Source: Thomasclavelia ramosa DSM 1402 (GTDB taxonomy: Bacteria; Bacillota_I; Bacilli_A; Erysipelotrichales; Coprobacillaceae). From it: 64,000 nt of DNA. The notes below the pieces were generated by a model. That model saw nothing but the letters and a program-made list of their open reading frames with translations. It was not told the DNA's origin and searched no databases. How positions within the stretch are numbered: the stretch's first letter is position 1; the number at the start of each line of letters is the position of its first letter. This document shows, piece after piece, positions 33,248-43,121 of this stretch. The position numbers were made by a program, and so were the translations under genes. The stretch is taken from positions 992,001 through 1,056,000 of the forward strand of contig NZ_CP036346.1 in the NCBI RefSeq assembly GCF_014131695.1, read 5' to 3'.

Positions 33248-34534
33248 GTGGACCCGACCCAGATAACCAACGTTATAATATTTGTCATTTTAATTATTTT
33301 CTCAGGTATTTTTTCTTGTACTGAAACAGCATTTTTATCTGTTAATAAAATCAGGATGCGAAACTTAGCTGAAGAAGGAAATAAAAGAGCACTAACAGTA
33401 GAGAAGCTGTTATCTAATTCGGATCGTTTATTTAGTTCAATCTTAGTAGGAAATAACTTAGTTAATATCGGTGCTTCATCGTTATCTACATCATTTGTGA
33501 TTTCAATTTTTGGAGATTCAGCAACTCTAGTAGCTGCAGCTACTGGAGTAGTTACATTCTTGATTTTGGTTTTTGGTGAAATTACACCAAAATCTTTTGC
33601 AACTAAGAATGCAGATACAATTGCTTTATTTTTGGCACGATTTGTTGCTTTAGTTTGTACTCTTTTTACCCCAGTGGTATTTTTCTTAAATATCATTACA
33701 AGCTTTTTCATTAAAATATTGGGTGGTGCTCGTGACAGTGGACCAACCATGACAGAAGAAGATTTAAAGACGATCGTTACAGTAGGTCATGAAGAGGGGG
33801 TATTAGAAGAACAGGAAAAGGAAATGATTCATAATGTATTTGAGTTTGGTGAAACTGAGATCAAAGAAATTATGACGCCAAGAATTCATGTTGAGAGTAT
33901 TCCCGATGATTGTTCTTACCAAGAATTGATGGAAATTTATCAACGTAGTCAATTTTCACGTTACCCAGTGCATAGTGAATCATTTGACGAAATTGTGGGA
34001 GTTTTAAATGTTAAGGATTTACTTTTCTTTAATATCGATCCTGATGAATTTGTTGTAAAAGATTTTATGCGCGATACTTTTGTTGTTTATGAATTTAATG
34101 AAGTTGCGGATGTGTTTGCTTCGATGCGTAAAGAACATGCAACATTAGCGATTGTACTAGATGAATATGGGGTTATGAGTGGAATTGTTACTTTTGAAGA
34201 TATTGTTGAAGAAATTGTAGGCGAAATCGATGATGAATATGATGCTGAAGAAGACGAAATGATCATTTCTCTAGGAGAAAATGAATATTTAATAGATGGA
34301 AGCTTGAATTTAAATGAAGTTAATGATAGAGTAGGAACTGATTTCGATTCTGAAGATTTTGAATCAATTGGTGGATTAGTTCTTGGAGAGGTATCTGGTG
34401 TTCCTGAAATTGATGATGAAGTTCAGATTGAAAACGTAATTTTTAAGATTGTAAAAATGCATAAAAACAGAATTGCTCAATTAAAAGTGACGATTCTAGA
34501 AGAAAAGAAAGATGAAGAGGAAGAGCATCACTAG
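33248..34534 (+). CDS. CNNM/CBS-domain (HlyC/CorC family) membrane protein
   Basis: From the GTG at 33248 the product is about 428 residues. A CNNM transmembrane domain of three to four helices contains FSCTETAFLSVNKIR. It is followed by a CBS pair (MTPRIHVESIP to VLDEYGVMSGIVTFEDIVEEIVGEI) and a CorC_HlyC domain. Members are proposed Mg2+ or divalent cation exporters. AAGGAG lies 12 bases before the GTG, a long spacing. A promoter lies in the 78-base gap after the PBP gene. Confidence 0.9.
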   Translation: MDPTQITNVIIFVILIIFSGIFSCTETAFLSVNKIRMRNLAEEGNKRALTVEKLLSNSDRLFSSILVGNNLVNIGASSLSTSFVISIFGDSATLVAAATGVVTFLILVFGEITPKSFATKNADTIALFLARFVALVCTLFTPVVFFLNIITSFFIKILGGARDSGPTMTEEDLKTIVTVGHEEGVLEEQEKEMIHNVFEFGETEIKEIMTPRIHVESIPDDCSYQELMEIYQRSQFSRYPVHSESFDEIVGVLNVKDLLFFNIDPDEFVVKDFMRDTFVVYEFNEVADVFASMRKEHATLAIVLDEYGVMSGIVTFEDIVEEIVGEIDDEYDAEEDEMIISLGENEYLIDGSLNLNEVNDRVGTDFDSEDFESIGGLVLGEVSGVPEIDDEVQIENVIFKIVKMHKNRIAQLKVTILEEKKDEEEEHH

Positions 34535-34566
34535 ATGACTTCCTCTTTTAAAAAGGAGATTGTAGG

Positions 34567-35874
34567 ATGAAGAAAAATGTAGAAATTAAAAAATTAGGGA
34601 TTAATGGTGAAGGTATCGGGTATATTGATCGAAAGATCGTTTTTGTTCCTGGAGCGTTGCCACAAGAAGAAGTTATTGTTGAAATTATTAAACAGACTAG
34701 AACTTATAGCGAAGGGAAATTACTACAAGTAGTAAAACCATCAAAAGATCGTGTTACGCCTAAGTGTCGTTCGTATGATAATTGTCAAGGGTGTACGATG
34801 TTGCATTTAAGTTATTTCAAGCAGTTGAATGCAAAAAAAGAAGCTGTACGCGAATCAATTAGAAAATATACAGAGTATGATTTATCAAGAACAATTTTTA
34901 AAGATGTAATTGCGGCGCCTAGTCAAGAGGGCTTTATTACTGCTGTTAATTTGCCTATTGTTGATTTTAAAGGGAAAATTAGTTTTGGAATCTATCAACG
35001 TGATAGTAAATATTTAACATTAATGACAAGATGTTTTAAACAACATCCAATAATTAATGAGTGTTTATTAAAATTAGAAGAGATTTTAACTACAAATAAA
35101 TGTAAAACATATAGTGATAAATTTAGAACAGGATTAAGGTTTTTAAAGGTTAAATTAATTGATAATAAATTACAATTAGTTTTTATTACAGGTCGTGATG
35201 GGTTGAAGGAAGAAATTGTTAAAGAAATTAGTCAATTGCCACATGTTGCTAGTATCTTCATGTCTGTTAATACTTCAAAGCATCAAGAGTTTGATGAGTT
35301 AGGATATTCAAAATTATATGGGGCAACGAGACTAGAGTTGCACGATGATAAAAATCAATATCTAGTATCGGTTAAAAGTAAATTACCAGAAAATATTGAG
35401 ATGATGTGGAAACAAAATCAAACAATTAAATCATTAGTACAGGACAGTCAAAAAATAATTTCGTTGAATTGTGGAATTGGGTTATTAGAACTTAATCTTG
35501 ATCAAGAAATTGTAGCGATTGATGAAAAAAGATATCAAATTGATGATGCTAAATTAAATGCTAAGTATTTAAAGAAGGAAAATGTTACTTTTATTGCTGG
35601 TGACCTAGATAGTAAAATTGTTACATACGCTAAAAAGAAAGTCTATGATACTTTAATTATTCAAAATGAACGTTATGGATTAAGTGATACAATCAAAGAT
35701 ACAATTAAAATTGCTAAATTTAAAACAATTATCTATGCTTGTCAGTCACATTCAACTTTAGCAAAGGATTTAGCTGATTTAGAAAAAAATTACAAATTGG
35801 AAAGAATTATTGGCTTAGATACATCTTGTCATAATTCATACCTAACAACGATTGTAAAATTGGTTCGAAAATAA
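34567..35874 (+). CDS. RlmD/TrmA-like RNA methyltransferase homologue, degenerate active site
   Basis: The product has 435 residues. A TRAM domain (1-58) and iron-sulfur cysteines C67, C73, C76 (CRSYDNCQGC) are as in RlmD, the 23S rRNA m5U methyltransferase. The catalytic half is altered. The SAM loop reads NCGIG, the DPPR motif is replaced near QNERYGL, and the C-terminal HVET-type motif with its catalytic Glu reads YLTTIV. Only the nucleophile-like Cys (YACQSHSTLAKD) remains. It may be a pseudoenzyme or have changed function. AAAGGAG precedes the ATG. Confidence 0.8.
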   Translation: MKKNVEIKKLGINGEGIGYIDRKIVFVPGALPQEEVIVEIIKQTRTYSEGKLLQVVKPSKDRVTPKCRSYDNCQGCTMLHLSYFKQLNAKKEAVRESIRKYTEYDLSRTIFKDVIAAPSQEGFITAVNLPIVDFKGKISFGIYQRDSKYLTLMTRCFKQHPIINECLLKLEEILTTNKCKTYSDKFRTGLRFLKVKLIDNKLQLVFITGRDGLKEEIVKEISQLPHVASIFMSVNTSKHQEFDELGYSKLYGATRLELHDDKNQYLVSVKSKLPENIEMMWKQNQTIKSLVQDSQKIISLNCGIGLLELNLDQEIVAIDEKRYQIDDAKLNAKYLKKENVTFIAGDLDSKIVTYAKKKVYDTLIIQNERYGLSDTIKDTIKIAKFKTIIYACQSHSTLAKDLADLEKNYKLERIIGLDTSCHNSYLTTIVKLVRK

Positions 35875-35899
35875 AGCAAATTATTTGCTTTATTTTCAT
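35870..35899 (+). terminator. Terminator of the RlmD-like gene
   Basis: AATAAAGCAAA (35870-35880) pairs perfectly with TTTGCTTTATT (35884-35894), loop TTA, followed by T-run; the stem includes the stop codon. Confidence 0.85.
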
Positions 35900-35935
35900 T
35901 TGTAACTATAATATTTAAAAATAGGAGGAATGGTT

Positions 35936-36181
35936 ATGGAAATTAAATTTCAACCTCAAGGGGTATGCTCAAAACAAATAGTTATTGACGTTGAGGATGG
36001 CATTGTTAATAACGTAAAATTTATTGGTGGATGTTCTGGTAATACACAAGGTGTTGGAGCATTAGCAAAAGGGATGCAAGTAAATGAGGTAATCGAACGA
36101 TTACAAGGTATTCGTTGTGGGGCAAGACCAACTAGTTGTCCTGATCAATTAGCTAAAGCATTAGTTAAACATGCGATGTAG
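35936..36181 (+). CDS. TSCPD-domain protein
   Basis: The product has 81 residues and is a stand-alone TSCPD domain (TIGR03905 type): QPQGVCSKQI, GGCSGNTQGVGALAKGM, and CGARPTSCPDQLAKAL, with four conserved cysteines. Such domains occur at the end of some ribonucleotide reductases and alone in anaerobes; the free form has no proven role but probably binds metal. I chose the second ATG (35936), which lies 6 bases after GGAGGA. It is monocistronic. Confidence 0.88.
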   Translation: MEIKFQPQGVCSKQIVIDVEDGIVNNVKFIGGCSGNTQGVGALAKGMQVNEVIERLQGIRCGARPTSCPDQLAKALVKHAM

Positions 36182-36216
36182 TGGAATAATCATTTGATTA
36201 TCCACTTCTTTTCATT
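36180..36216 (+). terminator. Terminator of the TSCPD gene
   Basis: AGTGGAATAATCA pairs with TGATTATCCACT (one bulged A), followed by a T-rich run; it begins in the stop codon. Confidence 0.8.
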
Positions 36217-36255
36217 TTATTAGAGTAAATAACATATAATATTAGTGGTGATTAT

Positions 36256-36561
36256 ATGTTAATACGGATTAAAAAGTTACAATTTTTATGTGGGGCAATT
36301 TTATTGATGCAGGTACTGTGTCCAATGTGGATCGTCCCGTTTCATTTAATTGCAACATTGTTATCGATAGTGATCATTGGCTGGCAAAGACGCTTTTGTG
36401 TCTTGCAAGTACAATATCATTATTATGTTACAATTTTATATTGTTATCGTATTTGGCTCTTAAGTTGTACTTCATGGGCAATCTTTGATACCGTTTATAT
36501 GTGTTTATGTTTATATTTTTCTATTATGATTATTCTTTTTTCGTTCCGTGCAATCCTCTAA
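36256..36561 (+). CDS. Small hydrophobic protein, hypothetical
   Basis: The product has 101 residues and is almost wholly hydrophobic with a few Arg, with roughly three helix-length segments (about 10-40, 54-74, 80-97). GTGGTGATT lies 4-5 bases before the ATG. A codon track rich in TGT and TGG is atypical for the genome, so it may be spurious or fast-evolving. It fills the gap between the TSCPD gene and dnaE. No family is recognised. Confidence 0.45.
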   Translation: MLIRIKKLQFLCGAILLMQVLCPMWIVPFHLIATLLSIVIIGWQRRFCVLQVQYHYYVTILYCYRIWLLSCTSWAIFDTVYMCLCLYFSIMIILFSFRAIL

Positions 36562-36620
36562 TATCTTTTTAAATAGCTTATTTAGTGGTATAATACACAA
36601 TAGAAAGGATGTGGGGATAG

Positions 36621-39600
36621 ATGCTAGGACATTTACAAGTTTATAGTTCATATAGTTTTCAAAATAGTACTATCTTAATTGAGGACTTGGTAAAAAAAGC
36701 TAGTGATCTCCACTATGAGGCGCTAGCTTTAACTGATAAAGATAACATGTATGGGGCAATGGAACTAGCTAAATATGCTAAAAAATACGGTATTAAAGCA
36801 GTCTTTGGGTTAGAAGCAAGTGTTGAAATCAATCATGAGATATATCCGTTATTACTATTGGCAAGGGACGTGACGGGTTATTTTGATTTGGTTAAAATAA
36901 CTAGTGAAATTTGTTTGAGTGAAAGAGGTGCGATTAGTTTAGAGGCACTGTCATTATATCGTGAACATCTATTTGTAATTTCAGCATGTAAAGAAGGAAT
37001 TATTGAACGACTTATCCTAAAAGAACTGGATTCGGAGGCGTTAAAGTATTTAGAACTGTTTAAAAACACTTTTAATAATTTTTATGTAGGATTACAAAAC
37101 CATGGTATTGCAATGCAACAAAAATTAAATGAACGTTTAGTCGCTTTAGCAACTCTCCAAAATATTCCCATTTGTGTAACCAATGAGGTCCGTTATTTAA
37201 ATAAAGATGAGGCTTTTACTTTAGATCTTTTACAAGCTTCCGCTAAAGGAATGATGTTAGATTTAGAACACCAAGTTCAAACTGATCAATTATATTTAAA
37301 ATCTAGTTTTGAAATGGAGAGTCTTTTTGATAAAAAATATATTGAAAATACTAACGATATAATACGACTGTGTAATGTAACCATTCCAACAGATCAAATG
37401 CATTTACCTAAATACCCAGTTCCTAAAGATGGCGATGCTGGTGATTACTTAAGGCAATTATGTTTAGTTGGTTTGAAAAAACGATTTAAAGGAAAAAACA
37501 TTCCTAATGAATATATTGAACGCTTAAAAAAAGAATTAACAGTAATCAATAAGATGGGATTTAATGACTATTTTTTAATTGTTTTTGATTATGTTCGATA
37601 TGCTAAAATGCATAAGATCTTAGTTGGCCCAGGACGTGGTTCAGCGGCTGGCAGCCTAGTGGCTTATGTATTGGGAATTACTGGAGTAGATCCATTGCGA
37701 TATGACTTACTATTTGAACGTTTTTTAAATGAAGAAAGAATTAGTATGCCTGATATTGATATTGATTTTCAAGATGACCGTCGTGATGAAGTTGTAAATT
37801 ACGTTACTGAAAAATATGGTCATGAGCATGTAGCGCAAATCGTTACTTTTTCTACTTATGGTCCTAAAGTAGCAATTAAAGATCTTGGAAAAGTACTAGG
37901 GGTACCCTTGCCACGATTAGAATTGTTAACTAAAAATATTCCTACTAATTATAAGAATCGTAAGAGTGCTCGAGAAGTTTTTGAAACATCATATAGTTTT
38001 CAATCAATGGTGAATAAAGATCCTGCATTAAGAAAGATCATGCCTGCTGTTTTTATTGTTGAAAAATTGCCACGTAATATTTCAACGCATGCAGCGGGAG
38101 TGGTTTTATCAAATGACGTATTGGACCAAGTTGTCCCGCTTGTCAGAGGTCCTAACAATGGAGTTGTAACTCAATATTCAAAAGATTATATCGAAGAAGT
38201 CGGCTTGCTCAAAATGGACTTTTTAGGTTTAAAGAATTTAACGATCATTGATTATATTATTAAAGATATTGCTAAGAATCATCAAGTTGAAATTAATATT
38301 AACGACATTGATCTTCAGGATAAAAAAACTTATGAAATGATCAGTCGTGGTGATACTTTTGGAATCTTTCAATTAGAGTCCTCAGGAATGAAAAATTTAT
38401 TAGTTAAGATGCAATGTGATTGTCTTGATGATGTTATTGCTGCAATCGCATTATTTAGACCAGGACCGATGGCTAATATTCCTTCATATATCGCTCGAAA
38501 AAAAGGCAAAGAACCAATAACTTATCCATTAGAATGTTTAAAGCCAATTTTAAAATCTACATATGGAATTCTTTTATACCAAGAACAAATTATGCAGGCG
38601 GCACAATTAGTTGCTGGATTTTCATTAGCTAAAGCGGATATTTTGAGAAAAGCAATGTCAAAAAAGACAGCGAGTTTAATGAAAGCGATGAAGAGTGAAT
38701 TTATTCAAGGGGGAATTGCTAATGGGTTTAGTGAGCTCGAAGCAGTTAAAGTGTTTGAATTGATTGAAAGGTTTGCTAACTATGGTTTTAATAAATCACA
38801 TTCGGTTGTCTATGGATATATTGCCTATTGGTTAGCATATTTAAAGGCGAACTTTCCATTAGAATTTTTTAGTGCTTTATTATCAAATGAACAAAGTAGT
38901 GATGCAAGTAAACTTAGTTGTATCCAAGAGGGAAAAAAATATGGTGTTAAACTATTGGCACCATCAATCAATTATTCAACTGATCGCTTTAAAGTTGAAG
39001 ATGGCAATATTCGTTATTCTTTATTAGCGATTAAAAATGTTGGTTATGCAGGATATAAAGCAATTGAAGCAGAGCGTCAAAATGGTACTTTTAAAGATAT
39101 ATTTGATTTTGTTTCTAGAATGGAATCAAGCAAATTAAATAGTAAAATGCTTGATAGTTTAATTATGGCAGGAGCTTTTGATGAGTTTAAATTAAATCGC
39201 ACGACAATTAAACAAAATTTACATAAGATTATGGAATATGCAGAATTGAAAAATTCAATTGGAATCGAAGAACCACCGATCCTAACGATCGTTCGTGATA
39301 ATCGGATCAAAGTATTGGAAGAAGAAAAGATGGTCCTTGGAGTATATTTGACAATGCATCCGATTGCTTTGATCAAGAATAACTTAAAGGAGCAAATAGT
39401 TAATTTAAATGAATTATCCAATTATATTGATCAGCCGGTTAGAGTTATTATGGCATTATCGAGAGTAAAAGTGATTGTTGATAAAAAAGGACAAGAGATG
39501 TGCTTTGTTGATGGTTACGATGAAACTGGTGAAGTAGATGCTGTTGTCTTTGCTTCAAGTTTTCAAGTTTTAAAGAAAATATTAGTACGTGGTGAGATTT

Positions 39601-39674
39601 GTTTAATTGAAGGTAGAGTTAATTATCGTGATAAACTATCACTAATAATAAATCAAGCAAAAAATGTACGTTAA
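36621..39674 (+). CDS. dnaE: DNA polymerase III alpha subunit (DnaE type)
   Basis: The product has 1017 residues. A PHP domain (1-210) is followed by the C-family polymerase core, with catalytic Asp378 and Asp380 in PDIDIDFQD, GRGSAAGSLVAYVLGI and FGIFQLESSGM. Helix-hairpin-helix and OB-fold regions follow. The PHP metal motif HLHxHS has become HLQVYS, so its nuclease site is dead. It lacks a proofreading domain and is shorter than E. coli DnaE (1160). Firmicutes use DnaE to extend primers beside PolC. GGATGTGGGG precedes the ATG, and polA follows after 11 bases. Confidence 0.96.
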   Translation: MLGHLQVYSSYSFQNSTILIEDLVKKASDLHYEALALTDKDNMYGAMELAKYAKKYGIKAVFGLEASVEINHEIYPLLLLARDVTGYFDLVKITSEICLSERGAISLEALSLYREHLFVISACKEGIIERLILKELDSEALKYLELFKNTFNNFYVGLQNHGIAMQQKLNERLVALATLQNIPICVTNEVRYLNKDEAFTLDLLQASAKGMMLDLEHQVQTDQLYLKSSFEMESLFDKKYIENTNDIIRLCNVTIPTDQMHLPKYPVPKDGDAGDYLRQLCLVGLKKRFKGKNIPNEYIERLKKELTVINKMGFNDYFLIVFDYVRYAKMHKILVGPGRGSAAGSLVAYVLGITGVDPLRYDLLFERFLNEERISMPDIDIDFQDDRRDEVVNYVTEKYGHEHVAQIVTFSTYGPKVAIKDLGKVLGVPLPRLELLTKNIPTNYKNRKSAREVFETSYSFQSMVNKDPALRKIMPAVFIVEKLPRNISTHAAGVVLSNDVLDQVVPLVRGPNNGVVTQYSKDYIEEVGLLKMDFLGLKNLTIIDYIIKDIAKNHQVEININDIDLQDKKTYEMISRGDTFGIFQLESSGMKNLLVKMQCDCLDDVIAAIALFRPGPMANIPSYIARKKGKEPITYPLECLKPILKSTYGILLYQEQIMQAAQLVAGFSLAKADILRKAMSKKTASLMKAMKSEFIQGGIANGFSELEAVKVFELIERFANYGFNKSHSVVYGYIAYWLAYLKANFPLEFFSALLSNEQSSDASKLSCIQEGKKYGVKLLAPSINYSTDRFKVEDGNIRYSLLAIKNVGYAGYKAIEAERQNGTFKDIFDFVSRMESSKLNSKMLDSLIMAGAFDEFKLNRTTIKQNLHKIMEYAELKNSIGIEEPPILTIVRDNRIKVLEEEKMVLGVYLTMHPIALIKNNLKEQIVNLNELSNYIDQPVRVIMALSRVKVIVDKKGQEMCFVDGYDETGEVDAVVFASSFQVLKKILVRGEICLIEGRVNYRDKLSLIINQAKNVR

Positions 39675-39685
39675 GGAAGGTAGAA

Positions 39686-42298
39686 ATGAAAGAATTAGTA
39701 ATGATTGATGGAAACTCGTTGTTGTACCGTGCTTATTATGCAACGGCAGCAATGGGAAATTTAATGGTAAATAAAGATGGTGTTCCTACTAATGCAGTGT
39801 ATGGATTTGCCAATATGTTAGAAAGTATTTTAAAGGGTAATCCTGAGTATTTAGTTGTTGCCTTTGATTACGGTAAAAAAACTTTTAGAAATGATTTATT
39901 TGAAGTTTATAAAGGAACTCGTAGCGCCACTCCTGATGAATTAGCTTGTCAGTTTTCAATGATTCGTGAATATTTAACAGCTCATGGAATTCGTTATCAG
40001 GAAATCGAAGGGTATGAAGGCGATGATATTATTGGAACTGTTGCTGTTAAAGCAAGCAAACAACGTTTTAAAGTAAGTATTGTTACAAGTGATAAAGACA
40101 TGCTCCAATTAGTTGATGATAATATTAGTGTTTATCTTACTAAGAAGGGGGTAGGAGAATTAGAAAAAATCACCCCTGCTAAATTTAAAGAAATATATGG
40201 TTTGATTCCTGATCAAATGCGCGATTTAAAAGGATTGATGGGTGATAAATCTGATAATATTCCAGGGATTCCCGGAGTTGGAGAAAAAACAGCTTTAAAA
40301 TTACTAAAGGAATATCATACAGTTGAGAATTTAAGCGAACATCTTGATGATTTAAAAGGAAAGATGGGTGAAAAAATTCGTGATAATATTGATCAGGGAT
40401 TGTTATCAAAGCGAATTGCAACAATTATTAAAGATGTGCCGATGGAAATCGATTTAGAAGAATATCGTTATCAAGGACATGATTATAATGAGTTAGCTGA
40501 ATTCTACCGACGTTACAGCATGAATTCATTATTAAAAAGAATGTCTTTGAATAATGAGGAGGTTCAGGCTGAAAAAGCAGTCGATGTTAAAATCGTAACT
40601 CAATTACCAATTATTAAGCGTGATAGTTCATTGGTTGTAGGTGTGTATGATACAAATTATCATCGGTCAATGATCGTTGGATTTGCAGTTTATAACGATA
40701 GTGAAGCTTATTTCATTGGAACTGAGGATGCCTTAAATTGTACTAATTTTAAAAATTTTATTAGTGATAAGAAAATTGAAAAATATGGTTATGATATTAA
40801 AAAGAGTATTAATGCAGCAAAATGGCATGGCCTTGAAATAGAAAATTATGTTTTTGATCTTCAATTAGCTTCTTATATATTGAATCCAAGTTTAAAAGAT
40901 GAGATTCGCAGTGTTTGTGAGTATTATGAGTATTACGATGTTTTTTATGATGAAGAAGTATATGGAAAGGGTGCAAAGAAGAAGGTTCCTGAAACATCAA
41001 GAGTAGCAGAGCATTTAATTAAACAGGCAAAAGCTATTTATATTTTAAAGGATCAGGCAATTGAAAAATTGAATAATGAAAATCAATTTGAATTATATAA
41101 AGATGTTGAAATGCCAGTTGCAAAAATTTTAGCACGTATGGAGTTTCAAGGGGCAAAAGTTGATTCTGTTGTTTTAAAACAACTAGAGGAACAATTCGGT
41201 CGTGAAATTAATATTTTAGAAAAAGAGATTCATACGCTTGCTAATAGAGAGTTTAATATCGCATCACCTAAACAGTTGGGAGAAGTTTTATTCGAGGATT
41301 TAGGTTTGCCTAATGGTAAGAAAACGAAAACAGGATATTCTACATCAGTAGATATTTTGAATAAACTAAAAGATATACATCCGATTATTGATAAAGTCTT
41401 AAAGTATCGAACGCTTTCTAAATTATATTCTACATATATTATAGGATTACAAGATCAAGTTTTTATAGATGGGAAGATTCATACAATCTATAATCAGGCG
41501 TTGACGCAAACAGGAAGGTTATCATCAACCGATCCTAACCTGCAAAATATACCTGTTAAAACACCAGAAGGAAAACTCATTCGTAAAGCTTTTGTTCCGG
41601 AATATGATTATTTAGTATCTTTTGATTATTCACAAATTGAACTTAGAGTCTTGGCTCATTTAGCGGGTGTTAAATCATTGATCAAAGCTTTTAACGAAGA
41701 TAAAGATATTCATCGCCATACTGCTAGTGAAATATTTAGAGTACCTGAAGAACAAGTTGATAGTACGATGCGACGTAATGCTAAGGCTGTAAACTTTGGA
41801 ATTATTTATGGAATGTCTGATTTTGGTTTGGCAGAACAAGTTGGAGTAAGCGTAGGGGAAGCGCGTGAATTTATCAAGCGTTATTTTGAAAACTATCCTG
41901 AGATAAAATTATATATGGATAGTAATATTGATTTTTGTAAGAAAAATGGTTATGTTACAACGATGCTGAATCGGAAACGTTTTATTCGTGAAATTAATGA
42001 AAAAAATTATATGCGTCAAGAGTTTGGAAAACGATTAGCAATGAATTCACCAATACAAGGATCGGCAGCTGATATTATTAAGGTTGCAATGATCAAAGTT
42101 GATGAGCTATTGAAGAAACACCAATTAAAATCTAAGATGATCTTACAAGTACACGATGAATTGATCTTTGATGTTTATCAAGAAGAATTACAAGAAGTTA
42201 TGGAAATTGTTGCTAAAGGAATGACGACTGCAATTAAGATGGATGTTGAATTAAAAGCAGAAGGAAGTTATGCCGTTAATTGGTATGAACTTAAATAG
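39686..42298 (+). CDS. polA: DNA polymerase I
   Basis: The product has 870 residues. A 5'-3' exonuclease domain (1-290) has FDYGKKTFR, EGDDIIGT and GDKSDNIPGIPG. A 3'-5' exonuclease-like domain (about 300-470) lacks the DxE catalytic acids, as in Bacillus Pol I. The A-family polymerase domain has FDYSQIELRVLAH, RRNAKAVNFGIIYGMS and QVHDELIF. It removes RNA primers and fills repair gaps. AGGAAGG precedes the ATG. It is coupled to mutM 10 bases downstream. Confidence 0.97.
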   Translation: MKELVMIDGNSLLYRAYYATAAMGNLMVNKDGVPTNAVYGFANMLESILKGNPEYLVVAFDYGKKTFRNDLFEVYKGTRSATPDELACQFSMIREYLTAHGIRYQEIEGYEGDDIIGTVAVKASKQRFKVSIVTSDKDMLQLVDDNISVYLTKKGVGELEKITPAKFKEIYGLIPDQMRDLKGLMGDKSDNIPGIPGVGEKTALKLLKEYHTVENLSEHLDDLKGKMGEKIRDNIDQGLLSKRIATIIKDVPMEIDLEEYRYQGHDYNELAEFYRRYSMNSLLKRMSLNNEEVQAEKAVDVKIVTQLPIIKRDSSLVVGVYDTNYHRSMIVGFAVYNDSEAYFIGTEDALNCTNFKNFISDKKIEKYGYDIKKSINAAKWHGLEIENYVFDLQLASYILNPSLKDEIRSVCEYYEYYDVFYDEEVYGKGAKKKVPETSRVAEHLIKQAKAIYILKDQAIEKLNNENQFELYKDVEMPVAKILARMEFQGAKVDSVVLKQLEEQFGREINILEKEIHTLANREFNIASPKQLGEVLFEDLGLPNGKKTKTGYSTSVDILNKLKDIHPIIDKVLKYRTLSKLYSTYIIGLQDQVFIDGKIHTIYNQALTQTGRLSSTDPNLQNIPVKTPEGKLIRKAFVPEYDYLVSFDYSQIELRVLAHLAGVKSLIKAFNEDKDIHRHTASEIFRVPEEQVDSTMRRNAKAVNFGIIYGMSDFGLAEQVGVSVGEAREFIKRYFENYPEIKLYMDSNIDFCKKNGYVTTMLNRKRFIREINEKNYMRQEFGKRLAMNSPIQGSAADIIKVAMIKVDELLKKHQLKSKMILQVHDELIFDVYQEELQEVMEIVAKGMTTAIKMDVELKAEGSYAVNWYELK

Positions 42299-42307
42299 GA
42301 GATAATT

Positions 42308-43120
42308 ATGCCAGAACTACCAGAAGTTGAAACTGTTCGTAGAACGTTAAAAAATTTTGTTTTGAATAAAAAAATTATTTCAATCGATGTATTATATCCT
42401 AATATTATTGAAGATGATGTTGAGGAATTTATTGAAGCCTGTACAAATCAGACTATTAATGATATTGATCGGGCTGGAAAATTTTTAATCTTTAAATTAG
42501 ATGATATTGCATTTGTCTCACATCTTCGTATGGAAGGAAAGTATCATTATGTTGAACATGATGAGCCGTTAAATAAACATGATCATATCATTTTCAATCT
42601 TGACGATAATAAGCAGTTACGCTATAACGATACTCGTAAATTTGGTCGTATGAAATTAGTTAGTCTGGATAATTATATGAATGAAATCCCCCTTTGCAAA
42701 TTGGGTCCAGAGCCTTTTAATGCCAAGTTGGAAGATATTTATCCAAAATTACATAAAAGTAATTTACCAATTAAACATGCTATTTTGGATCAAAGTATTA
42801 TTGCGGGGATTGGGAATATTTACGCAAATGAAATATGTTTTGCAATGGGTTTAAATCCAAATACACCGGCATGTAAATTAACGAAAAAGAGTGTTCAGGA
42901 ACTTATTGAGGTGTCATCAGCAATTTTAAATGAAGCGATTGCTCAAGGAGGAACGACGATTCATTCATTTTCAGCGAATGGGATCGATGGTTTATTTCAA
43001 GTTAAATTAAAAGCCCACTTACAAAAAGTTTGTCCAATTTGTGGTGGTGAGATTACCAAAGTAGCAATAAAAGGTCGTGGGACTTATTACTGTAAGCATT
43101 GTCAAAAAAGGAGAAGGTAA
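42308..43120 (+). CDS. mutM: Formamidopyrimidine-DNA glycosylase
   Basis: The product has 270 residues. It excises oxidised purines (8-oxoguanine, Fapy) and nicks the abasic site. Catalytic Pro2-Glu3 are visible (PELPEVET). Lys57-type and helix-two-turn-helix segments (HAILDQSIIAGIGNIYANEI) and the C-terminal zinc finger (CPICGG...YYCKHCQK) are intact. It sits in the polA-mutM-coaE order common in Firmicutes, interrupted here by an oxidoreductase gene. Confidence 0.97.
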   Translation: MPELPEVETVRRTLKNFVLNKKIISIDVLYPNIIEDDVEEFIEACTNQTINDIDRAGKFLIFKLDDIAFVSHLRMEGKYHYVEHDEPLNKHDHIIFNLDDNKQLRYNDTRKFGRMKLVSLDNYMNEIPLCKLGPEPFNAKLEDIYPKLHKSNLPIKHAILDQSIIAGIGNIYANEICFAMGLNPNTPACKLTKKSVQELIEVSSAILNEAIAQGGTTIHSFSANGIDGLFQVKLKAHLQKVCPICGGEITKVAIKGRGTYYCKHCQKRRR

Positions 43121-43121
43121 A

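Noticed and set aside
33199-33750. 183-codon minus-strand frame
   Set aside because: Antisense to the CNNM gene; its composition mirrors the coding strand and there is no ribosome site.
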